From CAYGBW01 sp964348185 (GTDB lineage: Bacteria > Desulfobacterota > BSN033 > WVXP01): 13,859 bases of DNA. Positions 7,041 through 13,656 of this stretch are shown here, one piece after another; the first letter of the stretch is position 1, and each line of letters opens with the position of its first letter. The notes below the pieces were generated by a model, which was not told where the DNA came from, made no database searches, and worked only from the letters and a program-made list of their open reading frames with translations. Where the stretch lies: contig CAYGBW010000112.1 of NCBI GenBank assembly GCA_964348185.1, positions 1 through 13,859 of the forward strand. The letters are read 5' to 3'. The translations under genes were made by a program, and so were the position numbers.

Positions 7041-8078
7041 CTAGAAAGCAAGGGTTGCGTTCTTGAGGAGTTCGATGTCGTCTAAGACCCGGCCCGCCCC
7101 CATGACCACAGCGGAGAGTGGATCATCCGCGATGGTGATGGGGACACTCGTGACTTCTCTCAGGAGTACGTCCAGACTCTTCAGAAGGGCACCCCCACCC
7201 ACAAGAACGATTCCCTTGTCCACGATATCGGCGGCCAGTTCGGGGGGCGTCTTCTCCAGGGTGATCCGGACGGTCTCAACGATCGTGTTGATGGGGTCCA
7301 TCAGCGCCTCTCTGATTTCTTCGGCATTGACTTCAAGGGTTTTCGGAATCCCCGTCACGAGATCTCGGCCCTTGATTTCCATGGAGTGAGAGTCTTCGTC
7401 GGGGTAGGCGGTCCCGATCGTCATCTTGATGATTTCAGCGGTTCGATCGCCGATCAAAAGGCTGTACTTCCGCTTCACGTACTGGACAAGGGCTTCATCC
7501 ATCTTGTCGCCCGCCACCCGGATCGACTGACTCGTGACGATGCCTGACAGGGAGATGACGGCCACTTCGGTCGTTCCCCCTCCTATATCGATGATCATGT
7601 TCCCGGTGGCATCCTTGATGGGTAGGTCCGCGCCAATCGCCGCGGCCATGGGTTCCTCGATCAAGTAGATTTCTCGGGCTCCAGCAGACTCGGCTGATTC
7701 TCTTACTGCCCGCTTTTCCACCGGTGTGATGCCGGAGGGCACACCGATGACCACCCGTGGACGGACGAAGGTCTTGCGGTTATGAGCCCGGAGGATAAAA
7801 TAACGAAGCATCTCCTCTGTGACTTCGAAATCGGCAATCACTCCGTCTTTCATGGGCCGAATGGCAGTGATCGATCCTGGGGTCCTTCCCAGCATTTCCT
7901 TCGCCAATTTCCCTACGGCGACAACAGTCTGCTCTCCTCTGGGGTTTCTTTGGACAGCCACAACGGAAGGCTCCCTGAAGACAATTCCTTTCCCCTTCAG
8001 ATAGACAAGGGTATTGGCGGTTCCGAGGTCAATGGCCAAATCATTCGAAAACACTCCCAGTAACTGGTTGAAGACCAT
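7041..8078 (-). CDS. mreB: MreB, actin-like rod-shape protein
   Basis: This 345-aa bacterial actin forms membrane-associated filaments that guide lateral wall synthesis. Nucleotide-binding motifs are present: phosphate-1 AIDLGTANT (15-23), GVPSGITPVEKRA, phosphate-2 IDIGGGTTEV (163-172) and the adenosine-site LVGGGALL near the C-terminus. EEPMAAAIGA is also typical. The ATG at 8078 follows AGGAGAATTCT, a strong Shine-Dalgarno. It is the first gene of the five-gene elongasome operon, with a candidate promoter about 90 bp upstream in the region shared with the divergent ppiD-like gene. Confidence 0.98.
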   Translation of the reverse strand: MVFNQLLGVFSNDLAIDLGTANTLVYLKGKGIVFREPSVVAVQRNPRGEQTVVAVGKLAKEMLGRTPGSITAIRPMKDGVIADFEVTEEMLRYFILRAHNRKTFVRPRVVIGVPSGITPVEKRAVRESAESAGAREIYLIEEPMAAAIGADLPIKDATGNMIIDIGGGTTEVAVISLSGIVTSQSIRVAGDKMDEALVQYVKRKYSLLIGDRTAEIIKMTIGTAYPDEDSHSMEIKGRDLVTGIPKTLEVNAEEIREALMDPINTIVETVRITLEKTPPELAADIVDKGIVLVGGGALLKSLDVLLREVTSVPITIADDPLSAVVMGAGRVLDDIELLKNATLAF

Positions 8079-8147
8079 AGAATTCTCCTCATCTTAAAGC
8101 CAAATCACCGGCCTCATCAGCAATTCCCGGTTTATCCTTTCAAGCGC

Positions 8148-8176
8148 TTACCAGCCCACCTTAAACGTGCTATATT
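8148..8176 (+). promoter_or_regulatory. Candidate promoter of the ppiD-like gene
   Basis: TTACCA (8148-8153, 4/6 to TTGACA) is separated by 17 bp from TATATT (8171-8176, 5/6 to TATAAT). The start site would be near 8183. The -10 overlaps that of the divergent mreB candidate, so the two polymerases would compete for it. No better element was seen nearer to the start codon. Confidence 0.35.
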
Positions 8177-8200
8177 ATCAAAGGAAATGGAAGAGATCAA
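8172..8200 (-). promoter_or_regulatory. Candidate promoter of the mreB operon
   Basis: On the minus strand TTGATC (8200-8195, 4/6 to TTGACA) is 17 bp from TAATAT (8177-8172, 4/6). A shifted -10, GATAAT (8179-8174), matches 5/6 but with a 15-bp spacer. Transcription would start near 8166 and leave a leader of about 88 nt. The match is moderate and made by eye. Confidence 0.35.
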
Positions 8201-8334
8201 GACCGGTGATGTCTCGAGATTTCCGCAAGGCTCTGTGTGGAATCTGAGTCGCAACGCTCTTCGTTTTTGGTATCTTGAGGAGTCCCCTTTACCGTCCAGA
8301 GGGTGGCATCCTGTCTGACGCGATGAGTCGGGTT

Positions 8335-8367
8335 CGATTCTCAGAGCCTAGGGGCACCAGAGAATCG
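8335..8367 (+). other. Leader stem-loop upstream of the ppiD-like gene
   Basis: CGATTCTC (8335-8342) pairs exactly with GAGAATCG (8360-8367), and three G-T pairs can extend the base of the stem. Inside the loop GCC (8346-8348) can pair with GGC (8353-8355). It ends 46 nt before the start codon and does not cover the Shine-Dalgarno. No T-run follows, so it is not an intrinsic terminator. Any function is unknown. Confidence 0.35.
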
Positions 8368-8413
8368 GGTGCAAGGGAAAGTGATGCAAAATTTGGACCA
8401 AGGAGGATGAGAA

Positions 8414-10333
8414 ATGCTGAAGTTGATGAGAGAGAAGGCTCAATCCTGGATGATCAAGGTCATGTTTGGGATTATCATCATCGTCTTTGTGTTCTTTTAT
8501 GGATATGGTCGGAAATCGGGCGAGAGAAAGGTCGTTGCTGAAGTCAATGGAACAAAGATCATGGAGGGCGTCTTCAGAAGTGAGTATCAAAAGGCCTATG
8601 AGAACCTGGCCAGGCTGTATCAAAGCATTTACAAGGACCGGTTCGATGCGGGAATGATAGACCGTCTCGCCCTCGGCGACAGAGTTCTGAACACCCTCAT
8701 CGACCAAACCTTGATGGTCCAGGAAGCCGAGAAACTGTCTCTCCAGGTCAGTGCCCAGGAGCTTCAATCTGCCATCCATTCAATGCCTGTGTTCCAAGAG
8801 GATGGCAAGTTCAATCCGGAGCGGTTCTCCGCGATCTTGGCGGCGAACCAGGTCAGCGCCGATGAGTTTGAAGAGGCCGAAAAACGCAGTCGCCTCATCA
8901 CAAAACTCACAGACTTGATAAGCCTGGGAGGAGTTGACCTTTCAGACCAGGAGATTCTGGAAGCCTTTACCCTGGAGAATGAGAAGATCAACCTTCAGTA
9001 TGTTCGGTTCAATCCCCCTGACTATGAGAAGTCGATCTCAGTAGATGATTCAGAACTGGAGGCCTACTTTGCCAGTAACAGCGCCCGGTTTGAGACGCCT
9101 CCCAGGGTTCGGGCACAGTATCTGGTTTTCGCCGTTGAAGACTTTCTCAAGACGGCCTCGGTCAACCCGGAGGAGATTCAGGAGGAATACGAGTACAGAC
9201 GGGACGAGTTCCGGGTCCCCAAAAGGATCAAAGTCAGCCATATCCTCATCAAGGGAGAGGGCGATAATGGAGAGAAATCGTTGGAAGAGGCGCGGGAAAA
9301 AGCAGAGGGCATCCTGGATGAGGCAAGGGGGGGAGGGGATTTTGCAGCGCTTGCCCAAGAGCACTCGGAAGATCCCGACTCTGCCAAGAAGGGAGGCTCC
9401 ATCGGCTGGGTGAGACAAGGTGAGGGGGTCCCGGAATTAGTGGAGGTTGCCTTCACCCTCAAGGAGGGAGAGATTGGCCCCATTGTCGAGAGCGATGAAG
9501 GGCTCCACATTGTCAAGGTGGACGACGTGGAGGAGGAAAGGGTGAAGAGTCTCAAGGAGGTAGAGGGAGCGCTAAGAACCGAACTCACCCGGGCCAAGAG
9601 TCGTCAGTTGGCTGAAGACGAGGCGCAGCAGGCATTCTTTGCGACTTACGAATCCAGGGACCTGGAGGGTTATGCCAGAGAAACGGGAAGGGCCCTCAAG
9701 ACGACACCCCTCTTTTCGAGAAATGAACGGATAGAGGAGGTCAAGGGAAACTTGGAATTCAATAGCCTCGCCTTCTCTCTGCAAGAGGACGAGGCCTCTT
9801 CACCCCTGGAAATCGGCGGGGATCATTACCTTATCCAGGTGATTGATCGGGAGAATTCTCGGATACCAGAATTTGAGGAGGTCAAGGATAAAGTCAGAGA
9901 CGAGGTCTTGAAGGAGAAGGCCGCGGACAAGGCTGAGTCCGAGGCCGAAGAGCTGGTAAAAGCCATAAAGGCGGGCAAATCGATGGCCGAATCTGCCGTG
10001 GCGAGGGGCTTGAAGGTTGAGGAGACGGGGCTTTTCGAGAGGGGGGGCGGTTATGTTCCCCGCGTTGGCCCCATCCAGGCTCTGGGGGAGGAGATTTTCT
10101 CGGTATCGCCGGAGAGTCCTCTTCTCGAAAAGGTTGTCTCCTATGGGAAGGTTTTCTTTGTCATGGAGCTGAAAGAGGAACAGAAGATCGACATGGAAGA
10201 ATTCGAATCGGAAAAGGAGCAGTTCAAGAGGAGGCTCTATGCCGCGAAAGGGGAACAAGTCGTCCGGCAATGGCTTGACAGCCTCCGGAAGAATTCGGAG
10301 ATTAAAATCAGGGAAGAGAACCTCCCCTTCTAG
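8414..10333 (+). CDS. PpiD-like membrane-anchored periplasmic foldase (SurA_N / parvulin)
   Basis: This 639-aa protein has a short cytoplasmic tail and one N-terminal membrane anchor (about 13-30, MIKVMFGIIIIVFVFFYG). A SurA/PpiD-type N-terminal chaperone domain follows (about 36-180, VVAEVNGTKIMEGVFRSEYQ). A parvulin PPIase domain (about 270-370) shows KVSHILIK, FAALAQEHSEDPDSAKKGGSIGWV and GLHIVKV. A charged helical C-terminal region completes it. Proteins of this type catalyse or assist proline isomerisation and hold newly translocated outer-membrane and periplasmic proteins. The parvulin core looks well conserved; in E. coli PpiD the equivalent domain is reported to be inactive, so activity here is uncertain. 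ATG 8414 has AGGAGG 7 bp upstream. It diverges from the mreB operon, which suggests a shared envelope context. The length is close to that of E. coli PpiD. Confidence 0.92.
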   Translation: MLKLMREKAQSWMIKVMFGIIIIVFVFFYGYGRKSGERKVVAEVNGTKIMEGVFRSEYQKAYENLARLYQSIYKDRFDAGMIDRLALGDRVLNTLIDQTLMVQEAEKLSLQVSAQELQSAIHSMPVFQEDGKFNPERFSAILAANQVSADEFEEAEKRSRLITKLTDLISLGGVDLSDQEILEAFTLENEKINLQYVRFNPPDYEKSISVDDSELEAYFASNSARFETPPRVRAQYLVFAVEDFLKTASVNPEEIQEEYEYRRDEFRVPKRIKVSHILIKGEGDNGEKSLEEAREKAEGILDEARGGGDFAALAQEHSEDPDSAKKGGSIGWVRQGEGVPELVEVAFTLKEGEIGPIVESDEGLHIVKVDDVEEERVKSLKEVEGALRTELTRAKSRQLAEDEAQQAFFATYESRDLEGYARETGRALKTTPLFSRNERIEEVKGNLEFNSLAFSLQEDEASSPLEIGGDHYLIQVIDRENSRIPEFEEVKDKVRDEVLKEKAADKAESEAEELVKAIKAGKSMAESAVARGLKVEETGLFERGGGYVPRVGPIQALGEEIFSVSPESPLLEKVVSYGKVFFVMELKEEQKIDMEEFESEKEQFKRRLYAAKGEQVVRQWLDSLRKNSEIKIREENLPF

Positions 10334-10672
10334 GCGCTTATAGCGCGGCATCGAGAATTCTTTGTCGATATGACCATAACCGCAGCGGCTAAAATTCGAA
10401 TATCGAAACCGGCTCGGCTGAGCTCGTCGCAGGCCGAAACAATATCGAATGACCAAAATTCAAATGACAAAAACTGGACACCCCAGGAAAACTAGATTCT
10501 ATCCATTTTGCTTTGAGCATTACAAAATTTGGATTTCGAATTTAATTCGAATTTCGTGCTTCGGATTTCGGCCTGCGACGAGCTCAGGCTTCCACGATCT
10601 CAGACGAGTCGCCGAGTCGATGTCGATATTCGATTTGGTTGCAGCCGAAGGCCGCCTTAGGAGAGTATCTCT
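10334..10672. repeat. Nested inverted-repeat element in intergenic region
   Basis: This 339-bp stretch shows no real gene. Three sets of inverted arms nest around one centre: an 11-bp outer pair, TCGAATATCGA (10395-10405) with TCGATATTCGA (10623-10633); CTCGGC (10413-10418) with GCCGAG (10611-10616); and a perfect 22-bp pair (10418-10439 with 10566-10587). The structure spans about 239 bp. The interior is AT-rich and holds TTCGAATTTCGTGCTTCG (10546-10563), whose exact inverse complement recurs at 13802-13819. A small imperfect palindrome, GCGCTTATAGCGC, begins right after the ppiD stop (10334-10346). The arrangement resembles a MITE or REP-type element without a transposase, but I cannot identify the family. 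Confidence 0.7.
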
Positions 10673-11017
10673 TTAAAGCCCCCTGTCCTGTCTCATTTTC
10701 AACTTTGGAATCCACACCCCAAAGGAAAGGCGGTAGGCCGATCCCCCCCCCGCGTACTGGAGGTGGTAGTGTTTGATGACTCCCCGTCTCGTGAATGACT
10801 TCCCCTCAGCAGAATAATTCACCCGGACAGGGCATTCGTCGCCCTTGAGGAGTTGTCTGAGAACCTTCCGGATATTCTCTCGGGCAAAGGATGACTCGAT
10901 CACCAATCCATCGTCAGACAGATTGGCCGTGGTTCCGAAAAACGTCTTCTTACCCATTTCGAAGGTAACCGGGGTTTCGATCTTTATCCGCTTGGAGGCT
11001 CTTCTCTCTTCTTCCAC
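10673..11017 (-). CDS. Small PilZ-domain protein (likely c-di-GMP receptor)
   Basis: This is a single-domain protein of 114 aa. The PilZ signatures are both present near the N-terminus: RASKR (6-10, the RxxxR motif) and NLSDDG (32-37, the [D/N]xSxxG motif). Both contact cyclic di-GMP in known PilZ proteins. The remaining beta-rich sequence (VRVNYSAEGKSFTRRGVIKHY, YRLSFGVW) fits the PilZ barrel. There is no membrane segment or output domain, so it would act by binding a partner, which is unknown here. The start is GTG at 11017, with GGGAG about 10 bp upstream; the ATG further upstream in the leader meets a stop (ATG AAA TAG). It is a single-gene unit with its own promoter, diverging from the BtpA-family gene. 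Confidence 0.85.
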   Translation of the reverse strand: MEEERRASKRIKIETPVTFEMGKKTFFGTTANLSDDGLVIESSFARENIRKVLRQLLKGDECPVRVNYSAEGKSFTRRGVIKHYHLQYAGGGSAYRLSFGVWIPKLKMRQDRGL

Positions 11018-11094
11018 AGGTGAGATGCTCCCTATTTCATTCTCCCCACTCCGGCGCCGTTGTCAGACGAAGCCGATTTTCGGGGGCTACCGCC

Positions 11095-11122
11095 ATTAAA
11101 TCAGATCCAGCGGTAAAGTCAA
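11095..11122 (-). promoter_or_regulatory. Sigma-70-type promoter of the PilZ gene
   Basis: On the minus strand TTGACT (11122-11117, 5/6 to TTGACA) is separated by 16 bp from TTTAAT (11100-11095, 5/6 to TATAAT). Transcription would begin near 11088 and give a leader of about 70 nt. It is the best sigma-70-like match I found in the window. Confidence 0.5.
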
Positions 11123-11268
11123 GAGGATCTGTCATGGAATTTCCGGACCCTTCGGTTTCCTTCGTATCCACAAGCGGGTTTTCTCAGGAAACTCCAGAAA
11201 CAGCGAGAGGAGCCCCCTCAAGAATCGGTGAATCGCTTCTCCCAATTTGTGCCCACTCGGGTGTATCA

Positions 11269-11328
11269 TGATCAGAGACCCCCCTTGTCCTCTGGGCGTG
11301 GATTCTTTAGTGTATAGTTCTCTGATCA
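11269..11328. promoter_or_regulatory. 10-bp inverted repeat, possible operator for BtpA-family gene
   Basis: TGATCAGAGA (11269-11278) and its exact inverse complement TCTCTGATCA (11319-11328) lie 40 bp apart, and each contains the palindrome TGATCA. A possible -10, TATAGT (11313-11318), sits right beside the second arm, but no good -35 precedes it at normal spacing. The pair could be two operator half-sites around a promoter or a stem in the leader. The assignment to regulation is inference. Confidence 0.35.
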
Positions 11329-11349
11329 GATATTCTCAGGAGAAGGGTC

Positions 11350-12165
11350 ATGGAATACAGAGATCTGTTCTCATCTAAGAGACCGTTAATTGCATGCGTT
11401 CATCTGTTGCCCCTTCCCGGATCGCCGGGGTATGGAGGTTCCATGGGAGGGGTCTATCAACGAGCCCTGGAGGAAGTGGAGATATTCAAGAAGTATAAGG
11501 TGGACGGGCTAATCGTTGAGAACTTTCGGGACAAGCCCTTCATTCCAGGACGCCTTCCTGCTGAAACGGTGGCTGCCCTGGCGTCCATTAGCCGGGAAAT
11601 CGTCAGATCCGTGGACATTCCTGTGGGAGTCAATGCGCTCAGGAACGACGGGGAATCGGCCGTTGCGATCGCGACCGCGGTGGAGGCCCAGTTCATTCGT
11701 GTCAATGTCCACATGAGTGCGGTGGTATCCGAGCAGGGAATTATTCAGGGTGTGAGTCACCATACCCTCCGCCTGAGGGCTGCCCTTCGATCGAAGGTCC
11801 TCATCTTTGCCGATGTGGGTGTCAAGCATGCAGCTCCTCTTGCGGACCGGGGGCTCGCGATTGAAACGAGGGATCTGTCCGAGCGTGGACTCGCTGACGC
11901 CATTATTGTTTCGGGTGAGTTAACCGGTGTCGAACCAAAGACGGAGGACCTGGACATGGTGCGAAAAAACACCGCTCTCCCCCTCCTCATTGGGAGCGGC
12001 GCAACACCGGAGAATCTAGACAGCGTGTACGCCAAGGTCGATGGATTGATTGTCGGGAGTTACTTCAAGAGGGATGGTCAGGCGAATAACTCTGTGGAGG
12101 AGGAAAGGGTCAAAACCTTCGCGGAGAAAATTGCGGCCCTTCGCTCAGGACCGGTCCGGGGATAA
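11350..12165 (+). CDS. BtpA/SgcQ-family TIM-barrel protein
   Basis: This 271-aa protein belongs to the BtpA family. Family blocks are CVHLLPLPGSPGY (16-28), DGLIVENFRDKPF (52-64), VGVNALRND (92-100), RVNVH (117-121), DVGVKH (155-160), LIGSGATPENL (213-223) and GLIVGSYFKRDG (232-243). The last two look like the phosphate-binding end of a (beta/alpha)8 barrel, so a phosphorylated sugar or nucleotide ligand is plausible. The cyanobacterial namesake affects photosystem I accumulation and enterobacterial SgcQ lies in a sugar-related operon; the reaction of the family is, to my knowledge, not settled. Nothing else here suggests photosynthesis, so that role is unlikely. ATG 11350 has AGGAG 7 bp upstream. 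The convergent neighbour is an amidohydrolase; a metabolic link is possible but unproven. Confidence 0.9.
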   Translation: MEYRDLFSSKRPLIACVHLLPLPGSPGYGGSMGGVYQRALEEVEIFKKYKVDGLIVENFRDKPFIPGRLPAETVAALASISREIVRSVDIPVGVNALRNDGESAVAIATAVEAQFIRVNVHMSAVVSEQGIIQGVSHHTLRLRAALRSKVLIFADVGVKHAAPLADRGLAIETRDLSERGLADAIIVSGELTGVEPKTEDLDMVRKNTALPLLIGSGATPENLDSVYAKVDGLIVGSYFKRDGQANNSVEEERVKTFAEKIAALRSGPVRG

Positions 12166-12182
12166 TCGTTTCTCTCGCCCCC

Positions 12183-12269
12183 TCGAGCCGCAGAAGTGTT
12201 CGATTCGTTCAAGACGCAAAAAGATTTCGAAATAACCAAGCCACCCGAACACTCGATGAAGCGGCTCGA
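12183..12269. repeat. Inverted repeat between convergent genes
   Basis: TCGAGCCGC (12183-12191) pairs with GCGGCTCGA (12261-12269), and inside it GTGTTCG (12196-12202) pairs with CGAACAC (12246-12252). The result is a two-part stem with an asymmetric internal loop and a 43-nt apical loop. No T-run follows on either strand. It lies between the stops of the BtpA-family and amidohydrolase genes, in DNA rich in TTCGAA-like words. It could be a degenerate repeat element or a weak bidirectional terminator. Confidence 0.5.
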
Positions 12270-12315
12270 CCAAGCGAAGGGATCGAACAATTCGAACGAT
12301 TTGAACACCTTTGGT

Positions 12316-13656
12316 CTAACTCTGAATCCTCGTCGCCAAGAAGCGACCCCGACCCTCAGTGCTCTTCAGCTCACCGTTCTCTACAATCACTTCACCCCTC
12401 TGCATGACCACGACAGGGGCGCCCAGACACTCAAATCCCTCATAAAGGGTGTAAGGAGCATGGGAGTGCTGGGTTTTTTGGGTGAGTCTGTCTCGCCGTG
12501 TCGGATCAAAGATGACGAGATCGGCATCGGCCCCGTCCTGCAAGGCCCCCTTTTGCGGATAAAGCCCGAATAATCTGGCCGGCGTCTCGCTCAATGCCCT
12601 GATGAGGGTGCAGAGGTCCACCCGGCCTTCGTTGACCCCTTTTTGATAGGTGACGCTCAGCACGGTCTCTGCTGCAGGGGAGCCAAAGGGAGCCCCGAAG
12701 AAGTCATCCTCGATCTTTTTGGCCTTGGGCGCGTGGTCGCTGGCGATTACGTCGATGAGACCGCCTTTGATGGCTCTCCAGAGCGCCTCATTGTCTTGAG
12801 GCGTTCTCAGAGGAGGGCCGATCTTGGCGAGGGGGCCCTTCTCTTGGAGATCCTTATCAGAGAGACAGAGGTACTGGGGGCATGTCTCTGTGTACACAAC
12901 CTGCCCTCTATCTCTGGCCCATCGTATGGGATCCAAGGCTCGGGCGGCGCTGATGTGGGCGATGTAAAGGGGGCAGCTCATCACCTCCGCGATAGAAATC
13001 GCCCGAAAGACCGCATCTGCCTCGAGAGCATCAGGCCTCACTTTGAGAAACGCTTCTTTCTGTGGGCGGTCCCTGTACTTATCCTCCAGATAGTCGATGG
13101 CCAGGCCATCCTCTCCGTGCACCATGGCTAAGCCGCCGCATTGGGCGATGACATCCATTGCCTTGGCCAGGTAATAGTCGTCCGTCATCCATCCCAATTT
13201 GGCATAGGTCATGAACATTTTGAAGGATGTCACACCCATTTCAACGCATTTTTCGATATCCATGATCTGGTTCTTGGCGTCAAACATGGCACCATGGATC
13301 GCGAAATCGGTATGGGAGGTGGCCATGCCGTCGTCGATAAACTGCTTGGCCGTCTCGGCCAATTCCATACCGGGTCTGGCATAGGCGTAGTGGATCATCG
13401 TCGTCGTCCCCCCGAAGGCGCCTAACACGGAGCAATCCTTCAGGCTGTCGACGTAGACAGGATGGACATGGACATCGATGATGCCTGGGAACACGTATTT
13501 CCCCGTGCTGTCGATCATCTCCCGTCCTTCCCCCTCACTCAGATCAGAAGCGACCTTGGCAATCTTTCCATTTTTGACCGCGATATCGCGTTGATGAATG
13601 CCTTGACCACTGACCACCAAACCCCCTTTAATGATGCTGTCATAGGCTTTTTCCAC
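12316..13656 (-). CDS. Dihydropyrimidinase / D-hydantoinase-type amidohydrolase
   Basis: This 446-aa metal-dependent cyclic amidohydrolase would hydrolyse a cyclic diamide ring such as dihydropyrimidine or 5-substituted hydantoin to an N-carbamoyl acid. The metal ligands of the family are all visible: DVHVHP (61-66, His63 and His65), the carboxylated Lys146 in SFKMF, His180 in VHGED, His234 in IAHIS and Asp307 in SDHAP. The YTETCPQYL motif (255-263) is typical of the dihydropyrimidinase branch rather than of pyrimidine-synthesis dihydroorotase. The N- and C-terminal small beta domain is present (GGLVVSGQGI; GADADLVIFDP). The start is GTG 13656, backed by a strong GGAGGAGG just upstream. It is somewhat shorter than many dihydropyrimidinases, and the exact substrate cannot be told from sequence. 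No carbamoylase, racemase or transporter gene is visible next to it. Confidence 0.9.
   Translation of the reverse strand: MEKAYDSIIKGGLVVSGQGIHQRDIAVKNGKIAKVASDLSEGEGREMIDSTGKYVFPGIIDVHVHPVYVDSLKDCSVLGAFGGTTTMIHYAYARPGMELAETAKQFIDDGMATSHTDFAIHGAMFDAKNQIMDIEKCVEMGVTSFKMFMTYAKLGWMTDDYYLAKAMDVIAQCGGLAMVHGEDGLAIDYLEDKYRDRPQKEAFLKVRPDALEADAVFRAISIAEVMSCPLYIAHISAARALDPIRWARDRGQVVYTETCPQYLCLSDKDLQEKGPLAKIGPPLRTPQDNEALWRAIKGGLIDVIASDHAPKAKKIEDDFFGAPFGSPAAETVLSVTYQKGVNEGRVDLCTLIRALSETPARLFGLYPQKGALQDGADADLVIFDPTRRDRLTQKTQHSHAPYTLYEGFECLGAPVVVMQRGEVIVENGELKSTEGRGRFLATRIQS

Larger units (their letters stand above)
8079..8413. other. Divergent regulatory region between mreB and ppiD-like gene
   Basis: No gene is seen in these 335 bp. 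An AT-rich core (8171-8179, TATATTATC) can serve as the -10 of promoters in both directions, listed separately. The + strand leader would be about 230 nt long and includes a hairpin at 8335-8367. A tRNA T-arm-like string GGGTTCGATTC (8330-8340) lies inside it, but no tRNA can be folded around it. Confidence 0.5.
11018..11349. other. Divergent intergenic region, PilZ gene / BtpA-family gene
   Basis: No gene is supported in these 332 bp; the open frames that cross it have no recognisable domain or ribosome binding site. It holds the PilZ promoter (11095-11122) and an inverted repeat before the BtpA-family gene (11269-11328), both listed separately. Confidence 0.5.

Noticed and set aside
8305..8320. 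Second sigma-54-like site (GTGGCATCC...) before the ppiD-like gene
   Set aside because: It has the GGCA part of the -24 element, but the -12 GC and TTGC are missing at the required 10-bp spacing.
8320..8360. tRNA- or tmRNA-like 3' end (GGGTTCGATTC, later CACCA)
   Set aside because: The T-stem does not pair properly, the CACCA is at the wrong distance, and no D-arm, anticodon arm or acceptor 5' strand fits upstream.
9800..10456. 218-aa open frame on the - strand opposite the ppiD-like gene
   Set aside because: No ribosome binding site or domain is visible, and the sense strand encodes a coherent charged helical PpiD C-terminus.
10449..10676. 75-aa open frame inside the repeat element
   Set aside because: It consists almost wholly of inverted-repeat DNA and its translation shows no domain.
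11020..11271. 83-aa open frame in the divergent PilZ/BtpA gap
   Set aside because: The composition is low in hydrophobic core residues, there is no clear Shine-Dalgarno, and it overlaps the PilZ promoter on the other strand.
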